In this document: in pieces, positions 20,993 through 26,503 of the stretch
How positions within the stretch are numbered: the first letter of the stretch is position 1
How the letters are laid out: each line of letters opens with the position of its first letter
Assembly: GCA_051892875.1 (NCBI GenBank)
Contig: JBJFGR010000156.1
Location: 1 to 26,503, forward strand
Reading direction: 5' to 3'
DNA: 26,503 nt
DNA from: JBJFGR01 sp051892875
GTDB taxonomy: Bacteria > Pseudomonadota > Gammaproteobacteria > Enterobacterales > Succinivibrionaceae
Notes under the pieces: generated by a model
Seen by the model: the letters and a program-made list of their open reading frames with translations, nothing else
The model's database searches: none
What the model was told of the DNA's origin: nothing
Program-made: the position numbers and the translations under genes

Positions 20993-21010
20993 TGTAAACT
21001 TCTTTTTACA
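20993..21010. promoter_or_regulatory. TGTAAAC-N5-TTTACA inverted repeat
   Basis: TGTAAA (20993-20998) / TTTACA (21005-21010), ending 10 nt before the -35 box and starting 5 bases after the preceding stop codon. Confidence 0.75.
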
Positions 21011-21011
21011 T

Positions 21012-21040
21012 AAAACAGGGTTTCCAAAAGCCCTGTTTTT
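21012..21040 (+). terminator. Intrinsic terminator with a -35 box in its loop
   Basis: A 9-bp perfect stem AAAACAGGG (21012-21020) / CCCTGTTTT (21031-21039). The 10-nt loop is TTTCCAAAAG, beginning with the -35 hexamer of the next promoter. Confidence 0.85.
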
Positions 21041-21048
21041 GCTATATT
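21021..21048 (+). promoter_or_regulatory. Promoter for the 21078-24730 unit
   Basis: TTTCCA (21021-21026), a 16-nt spacer and TATATT (21043-21048), then the leader TTACTTGTAAAAATAAAAGA, with AGAGG as ribosome site. Confidence 0.8.
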
Positions 21049-21077
21049 TTACTTGTAAAAATAAAAGAGGTATAATT

Positions 21078-21332
21078 ATGGCACAGTTTGAATATCTACT
21101 TGAATGGCAACCTCGCAATGCTGATTTCTGGCGAGTATCTAACGTGACTCATCACATTTGTCAGGAATTCAGTGATGTTGATGAAGCATTTGATCATATT
21201 GCCAAAAATAAGTCTTTGTGGGATGATGAACGCATTTGGGCTTTTCGTTTTGGCGAAAATGTTGTTTTACTCTACATGGAAAATGAAACCGAAGAAAAGA
21301 ATCAAATTCTCAAAATGAAAGGATGGTGTTAA
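21078..21332 (+). CDS. Tandem-duplicated small protein, copy 1, 84 aa
   Basis: Not recognised. It starts MAQFEYLLEW with AGAGG upstream; an earlier in-frame ATG (21039) lies within the promoter region. The core is DFWRVSNVTHHICQEFSDVD, then AFDHIAKNKSLWDDERIWAF and a C-terminal ENETEEKNQILKMKGW. It is about two-thirds identical to the next gene by eye, so a recent tandem duplication. It is acidic and cytoplasmic; first gene behind the promoter. Confidence 0.75.
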   Translation: MAQFEYLLEWQPRNADFWRVSNVTHHICQEFSDVDEAFDHIAKNKSLWDDERIWAFRFGENVVLLYMENETEEKNQILKMKGWC

Positions 21333-21334
21333 CT

Positions 21335-21586
21335 ATGGCACAGTTTGAATATCTGTTTGAATGGCATCCCTTCAAAGCTGACTTTTGGCGAGTTTCTAGT
21401 GTGACTCAACACATTCGCAAGAAATTCCATGATGTTGATGAAGCATTTGACCATATTGCTAAACATAATTCTCTTTTGCCTGATGAACGTATTTGGGCTT
21501 ATCGTTTTGGTGAAGAAGTAGTTTTACTTCACATGGAAAATGAAACTCAAGAAAAGATGAACATTTTGGAAATGAAAGGTTGGTAA
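21335..21586 (+). CDS. Tandem-duplicated small protein, copy 2, 83 aa
   Basis: Second copy: MAQFEYLFEW, DFWRVSSVTQHIRKKFHDVD, DERIWAYRFGEEVVLL and ENETQEKMNILEMKGW repeat the first copy with mainly surface changes, and both keep the aromatic residues and the ERIWA.RFGE.VVLL strand. It starts 2 bases after the first stop, with an AGGATGG-like ribosome site in the end of copy 1. The conserved core suggests both copies are under selection. Confidence 0.75.
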   Translation: MAQFEYLFEWHPFKADFWRVSSVTQHIRKKFHDVDEAFDHIAKHNSLLPDERIWAYRFGEEVVLLHMENETQEKMNILEMKGW

Positions 21587-21587
21587 T

Positions 21588-22646
21588 ATGATTTACTATT
21601 ACGGTGGAACTTTTGATCCGATTACAAAAGCACATGAAGCAATTATTCGTAGAATTAAGAAAGAAATGAGAGAATCTGATAAGTTAATTATTGGAATTGT
21701 TCAAAATGATGAAAAGAATTATAATGTTTCTGTAAATGACCGTTTGAATATGGTTAAGAAGTCTTTGGATGCGCATGAAATTGTAATTCAAGACAAAAGA
21801 ACTTATGAATATCTTGATGCGCATTATCGTGGTGAAAAGATTACGATTTGTATGGGCGATGATGAATGGTATGCACTCTGCTCTGGAAAGTGGGTAAATT
21901 GGGATTTGCTTTTAAAGTGTTATGAATTCTTTGTATTTGATCGTGAAGTTCACGATCGTGAAGATAAAGATGATGTAATTGTGCTTCCTGCTGGCATAAA
22001 TCCAACTGTGACTTTCCTTGGTACTGGAGATACTACAGATGGAATTTCTTCTACAGCAGTCCGTGAAATTTTGTTTAAAAATCCTGAATGCCATTATAGT
22101 GACGTTCGAGATTACATTACGCATGTTGTGTTCCGCTATATTAAGGATAATGAACTATATTTCCAGAATGGTAATGATTACAATGAAAAGGAAAAGGAAT
22201 TCCTTAAGGAATACGCTGTTAAGAAGGAAAAGAATCATTGGGGTGAGCCGAGTGTGACTACAGACACGGTTGCTTACAATGGTGATAAGATTTTGTTAAT
22301 TCGTCGTGGAAATTATCCATATAAGAATTATTGGGCATTGCCTGGTGGATTTTTTGAAAAGACGGATGAAGATTTGAACTTTGGTGCTCAGCGTGAGCTC
22401 AAAGAAGAAACTGGAATTGATATTGATCCGAAGTATTTCAGACAAATCAAGACTTATGGCCATAACTTTGATCCTCGTATGAAGATTGTTGACGTTGCAT
22501 TTAGTGTGCGTGTCAGCAAGAAGGATATGAACAAAGTAAAGGGTTTGGATGATGCATGTGATGCAAGATGGTTCCAAATCGATGAACTGCCTAAATTGGG
22601 ATTTCATCATGAACAAATTATTAATGACTTTTTAAAGGAAGAATAA
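21588..22646 (+). CDS. Bifunctional NMN adenylyltransferase / Nudix hydrolase, 352 aa
   Basis: The N-terminal domain (1-190) transfers AMP from ATP to NMN or NaMN to give NAD or NaAD. It shows GGTFDPITKAH16 (T13 where many relatives have His) and ISSTAVR (153-159). The C-terminal domain (about 210-350) is a Nudix hydrolase with box GG254FFEKT...RELKEETGI (R269-E274), carrying one residue more than usual between the Gly and the first Glu. Such NMNAT-Nudix fusions are known in bacteria and phages. With PncB upstream it forms a salvage route; if the product is NaAD, a host NAD synthetase is needed. It starts one base after the duplicated pair. Confidence 0.9.
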   Translation: MIYYYGGTFDPITKAHEAIIRRIKKEMRESDKLIIGIVQNDEKNYNVSVNDRLNMVKKSLDAHEIVIQDKRTYEYLDAHYRGEKITICMGDDEWYALCSGKWVNWDLLLKCYEFFVFDREVHDREDKDDVIVLPAGINPTVTFLGTGDTTDGISSTAVREILFKNPECHYSDVRDYITHVVFRYIKDNELYFQNGNDYNEKEKEFLKEYAVKKEKNHWGEPSVTTDTVAYNGDKILLIRRGNYPYKNYWALPGGFFEKTDEDLNFGAQRELKEETGIDIDPKYFRQIKTYGHNFDPRMKIVDVAFSVRVSKKDMNKVKGLDDACDARWFQIDELPKLGFHHEQIINDFLKEE

Positions 22647-22648
22647 AA

Positions 22649-23218
22649 ATGGCAAGATTTGCAAAGAAAGGTTCGACTAAAACTGATATTCTTGAACAGA
22701 TGTTCAAAGAAATTCATAATCACGAAGATGCAGAATATCATTCTGTTGGAGATAAAGATTTGAATGAATATACACAGTTTTCTGAAATTTCTCCATCTGA
22801 TTACGAAGAATTGATTGATGCGTATGTTGAAATTCGTGTAGCTTACGATGCATCTGCTCCGGCTAATAAAGATGTAAAGAAGATTGATTTTGATTTTGAA
22901 AATAGTGGCGCATCAACTGAATTTTACGATAAGGATATTGACAAGCATAGTCAATTGACAGATGGCACAGCTATTATTTGGGCTTATGCTGGTGGAGACT
23001 GGGAATTTCCTGTTAACTTTATTCTCTATCTTGACCCAAAAAATAAGATTAGGGCTTATATTCCTTCTGATGGAAACGTCTATTGTCACAAGTGTAAGTG
23101 TGCTTATGGAACATGTGAATGTGAAGACGAGCCAGAATTTGATGATGATTTTTATGAACAAATGATCGACTTTGATAAGATGATGGTCGATATTAACAAT
23201 AGAATTCAAACAAAATAG
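22649..23218 (+). CDS. Acidic protein with C-terminal cysteine cluster, 189 aa
   Basis: Not recognised. An AAGGA ribosome site precedes the ATG, 2 bases after the NMNAT-Nudix stop. The protein is acidic. Its main domain has strands (YVEIRVAYDAS, TAIIWAYAGG, FPVNFILYLD) and ends in a CHKCKCAYGTCEC cluster (C146, C149, C151, C156, C158) that probably binds zinc. A very acidic tail follows (EDEPEFDDDFYEQMIDFD). Confidence 0.7.
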   Translation: MARFAKKGSTKTDILEQMFKEIHNHEDAEYHSVGDKDLNEYTQFSEISPSDYEELIDAYVEIRVAYDASAPANKDVKKIDFDFENSGASTEFYDKDIDKHSQLTDGTAIIWAYAGGDWEFPVNFILYLDPKNKIRAYIPSDGNVYCHKCKCAYGTCECEDEPEFDDDFYEQMIDFDKMMVDINNRIQTK

Positions 23219-23225
23219 GTTTAAA

Positions 23226-24095
23226 ATGGCAACTTATAAAGAACTCCGTGATGCAGTCGCTGCTCGTGTAGATAAGCTTAATTGGACTGCTTATGAAACT
23301 AACCGCACTTCTACTGAACGTGAACGCAATTCATTGCAGCGTTATCAGTATGACTCAAAGATTGTTCAGGATTTCTACAGCAGTTATCGTGATTTTATCT
23401 GCTGTTGGTTGACTGAAAATGTGTTTGACGTTCCTGTCGATAATCTTGGACTTCCTAAGAATGTTCTTGTTGCTGATGCAAGGCGTGGAACGCCTAAGGA
23501 TGTTCCATATCATGGAAGTCTGATTTTTGCATGTGATTTGAATAATTCTCGTCATTGGGATAGAAATGATCTTAAGATGGTTGGTGGAAATACTCAGCCA
23601 CGTGTAGTAGCTCTTAATTTGGATTCAGTCGATGTTAAATTTGAAAATGTTTGGAATAGTTTTGATAAGATGAGCTCTACGTATATTAAGGCTCCAATTG
23701 CAATTGCTGTGAAGTCTGTATATAATGCTATGATTTCTACTGATCTGAATTTGAATAATATCAGGAATACTAGTCATTTTGGAATTCTTAGTAAGTTGAT
23801 AAAACCAGGAAGTGATTTTAATTATGTGACTCTGACTTCGGTTGATGAAGTAAATGCTTGGTTTGACAAGATGGAAAAGCTGAAAGATTACTTTATTAGA
23901 CAGGGAAATGAAGTTGTCAAGATTAAGGCCGAAATTAAGGCGGAAGGTAAGCAGTTTAAGGATATTATCAAGACGACTACTGACCGTAAGGCAAAGAAAC
24001 AAGCACGCCAAGATTATGAAGATATGATTAAGCGTAAACTGCTTCGTATTACTAAGAAGGAACAAATTTTGGCTATTGGAATGAAGGAAGATTAA
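23226..24095 (+). CDS. Hypothetical protein, 289 aa
   Basis: Not recognised. The N-terminal region is polar with many Arg (NRTSTERERNSLQRYQYDS), the middle is alpha/beta (VLVADARRGTPKDV, PRVVALNLDSVDVKF), and the last 80 residues form a long charged helix (KIKAEIKAEGKQFKDIIKTT, RKAKKQARQDYEDMIKRK), possibly a coiled coil or nucleic-acid contact. Arginine is mainly CGT. It ends in TAATG with the next gene. Confidence 0.7.
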   Translation: MATYKELRDAVAARVDKLNWTAYETNRTSTERERNSLQRYQYDSKIVQDFYSSYRDFICCWLTENVFDVPVDNLGLPKNVLVADARRGTPKDVPYHGSLIFACDLNNSRHWDRNDLKMVGGNTQPRVVALNLDSVDVKFENVWNSFDKMSSTYIKAPIAIAVKSVYNAMISTDLNLNNIRNTSHFGILSKLIKPGSDFNYVTLTSVDEVNAWFDKMEKLKDYFIRQGNEVVKIKAEIKAEGKQFKDIIKTTTDRKAKKQARQDYEDMIKRKLLRITKKEQILAIGMKED

Positions 24096-24730
24096 TGTTA
24101 ACTCCAGAAAAAATTATACGTCAATTCTCTTTGAATGATGCACATACAGAAGCATTAACAAAGGAATTTGAACCTTATTACACAGAACTTGTGAAGCTTA
24201 GTCATTCACTTGGTTGTAATGAAGTGATTCAGTATAATTTTGATGAGCATAATCCAGAATGGAGCACTTTCAATCGCGATGTTGATACAAAAAATCTTCA
24301 ATTTGCGTTTGAAGTGAAGTCCGGTAATTTTTTGGATCCTTCAACTAAGAAATGGGCCTTTAGAAATTTGATTTCTGTGTCCTATATTTTACGTTCTGAA
24401 TGTAATGAAAATTACAATGACAATTACAAGTATGATATTGCATTTTTCATCACAGACGAAAAGAATTCTCATCTAAAATGTTTTGTTAACAAGATGGAAT
24501 TTAATTTTCATTCTGGTCTAAGATTTCAAGCAATAAATCTTCAAATAAAACCTGCTTATAAGGCAGTTGACTCATATTTAAATATGATAGAATCTAATTG
24601 TGATAAATTGCATTTAGCTGAAACTCCAGGAGAATTTATTTCAGACCTTGAAAATGAAATAAATAGATTAGAAGATTTCAAGAAATTATTAAAAACAATT
24701 AAAGCCAAGATTAAGTTATTGAATATATGA
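24095..24730 (+). CDS. Hypothetical protein, 211 aa
   Basis: Not recognised. It is coupled to the preceding gene by a one-base overlap. It is mixed alpha/beta, with an N-terminal helix (DAHTEALTKEFEPYYTELVK), strands (LQFAFEVKSGNFLD, YDIAFFITDE, KCFVNKMEFNFHS) and a C-terminal charged helix (FISDLENEINRLEDFKKLLK) that may form a coiled coil. Last gene of its unit; a 195-base regulatory region follows. Confidence 0.65.
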   Translation: MLTPEKIIRQFSLNDAHTEALTKEFEPYYTELVKLSHSLGCNEVIQYNFDEHNPEWSTFNRDVDTKNLQFAFEVKSGNFLDPSTKKWAFRNLISVSYILRSECNENYNDNYKYDIAFFITDEKNSHLKCFVNKMEFNFHSGLRFQAINLQIKPAYKAVDSYLNMIESNCDKLHLAETPGEFISDLENEINRLEDFKKLLKTIKAKIKLLNI

Positions 24731-24766
24731 TTGATGTCGATCCTGAAATAGTTGAAATATGTATAA

Positions 24767-24785
24767 TGTTAACAAAAAGTTAACA
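24767..24785. promoter_or_regulatory. Perfect inverted repeat TGTTAAC-N5-GTTAACA
   Basis: TGTTAAC (24767-24773) / GTTAACA (24779-24785) with a spacer of five A. It may be a repressor or activator site distinct from the TGTAAAC element. A degenerate version (TGTAAAC...TTAACA) lies at 17355-17373. Confidence 0.5.
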
Positions 24786-24789
24786 TATT

Positions 24790-24804
24790 GTTCGTAAAAT
24801 GTTC
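24790..24804 (+). promoter_or_regulatory. GTTC-N7-GTTC repeat (SOS-box-like)
   Basis: Two exact tandem 11-mers TGTTCGTAAAA (24789-24799, 24800-24810) contain GTTC-N7-GTTC, the form of the alphaproteobacterial LexA site. It lies 63 bp upstream of the DNA ligase -35. The same pair occurs inverted at 17380. Confidence 0.5.
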
Positions 24805-24806
24805 GT

Positions 24807-24833
24807 AAAAAGCGTCTCCCAGGGCGCTTTTTT
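24807..24833 (+). terminator. Intrinsic terminator of the 21078-24730 unit
   Basis: Stem AGCGTC (24811-24816) / GGCGCT (24823-24828) with one G-T pair, preceded by A and followed by six T. Confidence 0.75.
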
Positions 24834-24838
24834 GGTAT

Positions 24839-24856
24839 TGTAAACATTATTTTACA
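24839..24856. promoter_or_regulatory. TGTAAAC-N5-TTTACA inverted repeat
   Basis: TGTAAA (24839-24844) / TTTACA (24851-24856), ending 10 nt before the -35 box of the DNA ligase promoter. Confidence 0.75.
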
Positions 24857-24866
24857 GATTTTATGG

Positions 24867-24895
24867 TTGACAGGTCATTCCAAAATACTTATATT
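24867..24895 (+). promoter_or_regulatory. DNA ligase promoter
   Basis: TTGACA (24867-24872), a 17-nt spacer and TATATT (24890-24895), then ATACTTGTAAAAAATAAAAG with AGAGG as ribosome site. This is the only repeat-bearing promoter with the TTGACA form of the -35. Confidence 0.8.
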
Positions 24896-24925
24896 ATACT
24901 TGTAAAAAATAAAAGAGGTTTAAAT

Positions 24926-26236
24926 ATGGAAATTCGTAAGCTTTTCTCTAAGATTTCTTCTACTGCTGGCACTGCTGAAAAGTCTGCCATTATGAATGAC
25001 AATATCAATGATACTATCAAGCAGATTTACGAAGACACTTACAACAAGGACCGTAATTACGGCGTTAAGAAGTTTGAAATGCCTACTAAGGGCGGTTCTG
25101 ATACGATTGACAAGAACTATAAGAAATTCCACAACATGTTGGAAAAGTTAAATTCTCGTGAAGTGACTGGCAATGACGCCATCGCTCTCGTTGAAAAGAC
25201 TATTGGTAGTTTTTGCATTGCTGACCAAGAAATTCTTAAGGCAATTCTTCAGCGTAAGTTGACGATTGGACTTTCTAAGGCTTCTTTTGACAAGTTAATC
25301 GGTGAGGAAGCCACTAAGGAATTTACTGTCACTCTTGCTCATCTTCTCGACAAAGTAAAGGGTGTGAACCCGATTGATGGTACGTGGTATGCCTCGAGGA
25401 AAATGGATGGATGCCGTTGCGTTGCAATGGTTAAGAAGACTTCTAAGAATGTTTCTGTTGATTTTATTTCTCGTCAGGGAAAGCCGTTTACTACTCTTGA
25501 CAATATGAAGGAAGGAGTGGAATGGCTTGTTCGTGATCTTCCGACTGGCAATTATGTTTTCGATGGTGAACTTTGTATTGTTGACGAAAATGGTGATGAG
25601 CACTTCGATTGGATCATGAAGGAAATTAAGAAGAAGAATTGGACCATTAAAAATCCGTGCTATCAGATTTTTGACTTTGTGACTTTGAATGAATTTGAAA
25701 TGAAGACAAAGTCTGCTATCTTTTCTGAACGTTATAAGGAAATGCAGAAAATGTTTAAGGGCAACAAGTTTGCTACTATCAAGTTGCTCGAACAGGAACG
25801 CATTACTTCTCAGGAAGATTTTGACCGTTGGTCTCAGTATGTGGAAGATGGTAATTGGGAAGGTTTTATGCTTCGTAGGGACGTTGAATTTGAAGTTGGT
25901 CGTACTAAGAACCTTTTGAAGATTAAGAAGTTCGATGATGCAGAATATGTTGTGAAGGATATTGAAATTGCAGAAATGACTACTTCTGAACCTGGTAAGG
26001 GCAATGTGAAGTTCACTGGTGTTAAGTCTCTTATCATTGAACATAAGGGAAATGATGTGAATGTTGGTAGTGGTCTTTCTCGTGAACAGCGAATTGAATG
26101 GATGAAGAATCCGTCTAAGATTATTGGTAAGACTGTGACAATTAAGTACTTTGAAATTACAAAAAATAAACAAGGACAAGAAAGTCTTCGTTTCCCGACT
26201 CTCAAGTATGTATATGAAAATGGAAGGAATGTATAA
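24926..26236 (+). CDS. ATP-dependent DNA ligase, 436 aa
   Basis: The enzyme seals nicks in duplex DNA using ATP. The ATG at 24926, with AGAGG upstream, is preferred over an in-frame start at 24863 inside the promoter. An N-terminal helical domain (1-145; LQRKLTIGLS, FTVTLAHLLDKVKG) precedes the catalytic core: motif I SRK159MDGCR with K159 as the adenylated lysine, FDGELCI (III), YQIFDF (IIIa), WEGFMLRR (IV) and LLKIKKF (V). A C-terminal OB domain ends in SLRFPTLKYVYENGR. Length and layout fit T4-like phage ligases. It uses mainly CGT arginine and shares one base with the next gene. Confidence 0.93.
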   Translation: MEIRKLFSKISSTAGTAEKSAIMNDNINDTIKQIYEDTYNKDRNYGVKKFEMPTKGGSDTIDKNYKKFHNMLEKLNSREVTGNDAIALVEKTIGSFCIADQEILKAILQRKLTIGLSKASFDKLIGEEATKEFTVTLAHLLDKVKGVNPIDGTWYASRKMDGCRCVAMVKKTSKNVSVDFISRQGKPFTTLDNMKEGVEWLVRDLPTGNYVFDGELCIVDENGDEHFDWIMKEIKKKNWTIKNPCYQIFDFVTLNEFEMKTKSAIFSERYKEMQKMFKGNKFATIKLLEQERITSQEDFDRWSQYVEDGNWEGFMLRRDVEFEVGRTKNLLKIKKFDDAEYVVKDIEIAEMTTSEPGKGNVKFTGVKSLIIEHKGNDVNVGSGLSREQRIEWMKNPSKIIGKTVTIKYFEITKNKQGQESLRFPTLKYVYENGRNV

Positions 26237-26499
26237 TGATGAAATTCTTAATTTTAGCAATGACTTTGTTTATGATTGGGTGTACTGTTGTAGAAACGAC
26301 AGGACCTGATTATAATGAAGAAATACTTTGTAATTATCATTTTGAAGATCTCTGTGGAAATACATTTACAGTAAAAGAAGAATCAATGACTTTAGAAAAA
26401 CAAAATTATTATGAGAATTATTATGGTACTTATCCAACATGTGGAAAGTATAAGTTAACTTATCGTGATGGTTGTTATGAAATTGTCACTTATTATTAA
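26236..26499 (+). CDS. Small predicted lipoprotein, 87 aa
   Basis: The N-terminus MMKFLILAMTLFMIGC has a positive charge, a hydrophobic core and a lipobox-like FMIGC, so C16 is the likely lipidated residue and the mature protein would sit on a membrane surface. The remainder is acidic and aromatic with four further cysteines (ILCNYHFEDLCGN, PTCGKY, RDGCYE), possibly two disulphides. The ATG overlaps the ligase stop by one base; a second ATG follows directly. Phage lipoproteins of this size can block superinfection, but that role is inference. Confidence 0.7.
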   Translation: MMKFLILAMTLFMIGCTVVETTGPDYNEEILCNYHFEDLCGNTFTVKEESMTLEKQNYYENYYGTYPTCGKYKLTYRDGCYEIVTYY

Positions 26500-26503
26500 A
26501 GTA

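Noticed and set aside
25295..26260. 321-codon minus-strand frame opposite the DNA ligase
   Set aside because: Shadow of the ligase gene; no motif, no ribosome site and low-complexity composition.
1..26503. tRNA genes
   Set aside because: No cloverleaf or GTTCGAATC-like T-arm was found by eye in intergenic regions; a covariance search would be decisive.
1..26503. CRISPR array or insertion sequence
   Set aside because: No regularly spaced repeats of 20-40 bases, no transposase motif and no terminal inverted repeats with target duplications were seen; the repeated elements found are promoter sites.
1..26503. Global reassignment of TAA, TAG or TGA
   Set aside because: All three codons end well-bounded genes here, often in overlaps with the next start, so a full code change does not fit; only local readthrough or mutation remains possible.

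Overview
This window looks like part of a large, AT-rich, tailed-phage-like genome infecting a bacterium. The reasons are very dense packing, start and stop codons overlapping by 1 or 4 bases, many very short unknown genes, and phage-style enzymes on a mainly plus-strand layout. These enzymes are an ATP-dependent DNA ligase, a DRB0094-type RNA ligase, NAD-salvage enzymes, phosphoesterases and a glycosyltransferase cluster. No structural, terminase or polymerase gene is present, so a phage origin is an inference. Shine-Dalgarno sites (GAGG/AGGAG) and TTGACA/TATATT promoters indicate a sigma70-like host transcription system. Two sites matching the alphaproteobacterial SOS box (GTTC-N7-GTTC) are only a weak host clue.

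Layout. 1-543 is the 3' end of nicotinate phosphoribosyltransferase (pncB). 602-3158 holds small unknown and membrane proteins. 3167-7240 is a sugar-transfer cluster of six genes, including three paralogous transferases, one of them inverted. 7405-8183 is a convergent pair sharing an N-terminal motif. 8371-10587 is a run of tiny genes in which four reading frames each carry one in-frame stop, including a truncated rtcB remnant. 10644-13518 holds a P-loop kinase-like protein plus unknowns. 13767-17283 holds a zinc-site protein, a membrane protein and a calcineurin-like phosphoesterase. 17485-20987 holds a second phosphoesterase and an RNA ligase. 21078-24730 holds a tandem duplicate, an NMN adenylyltransferase/Nudix fusion and unknowns. 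24926-26499 holds DNA ligase and a lipoprotein.

Regulation is the most striking part. Transcription units are separated by compact elements in which the -35 hexamer lies in the loop of the intrinsic terminator of the preceding unit. A second feature is an 18-bp inverted repeat (TGTAAAC-N5-TTTACA) placed 9-10 nt upstream of the -35 box of five promoters, as expected of an activator site. Three other promoters lack it, and two of those place the predicted transcription start on the A of the ATG, implying leaderless mRNAs. Genes behind the repeat-bearing promoters tend to use CGN arginine codons and genes behind the plain promoters AGA, which suggests two expression or ancestry classes.

Together the recognisable genes describe nucleic-acid repair (DNA ligase, RNA ligase, decayed RtcB), NAD precursor salvage (PncB plus NMNAT-Nudix) and glycan or nucleotide modification. 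Most other genes have no recognisable function.
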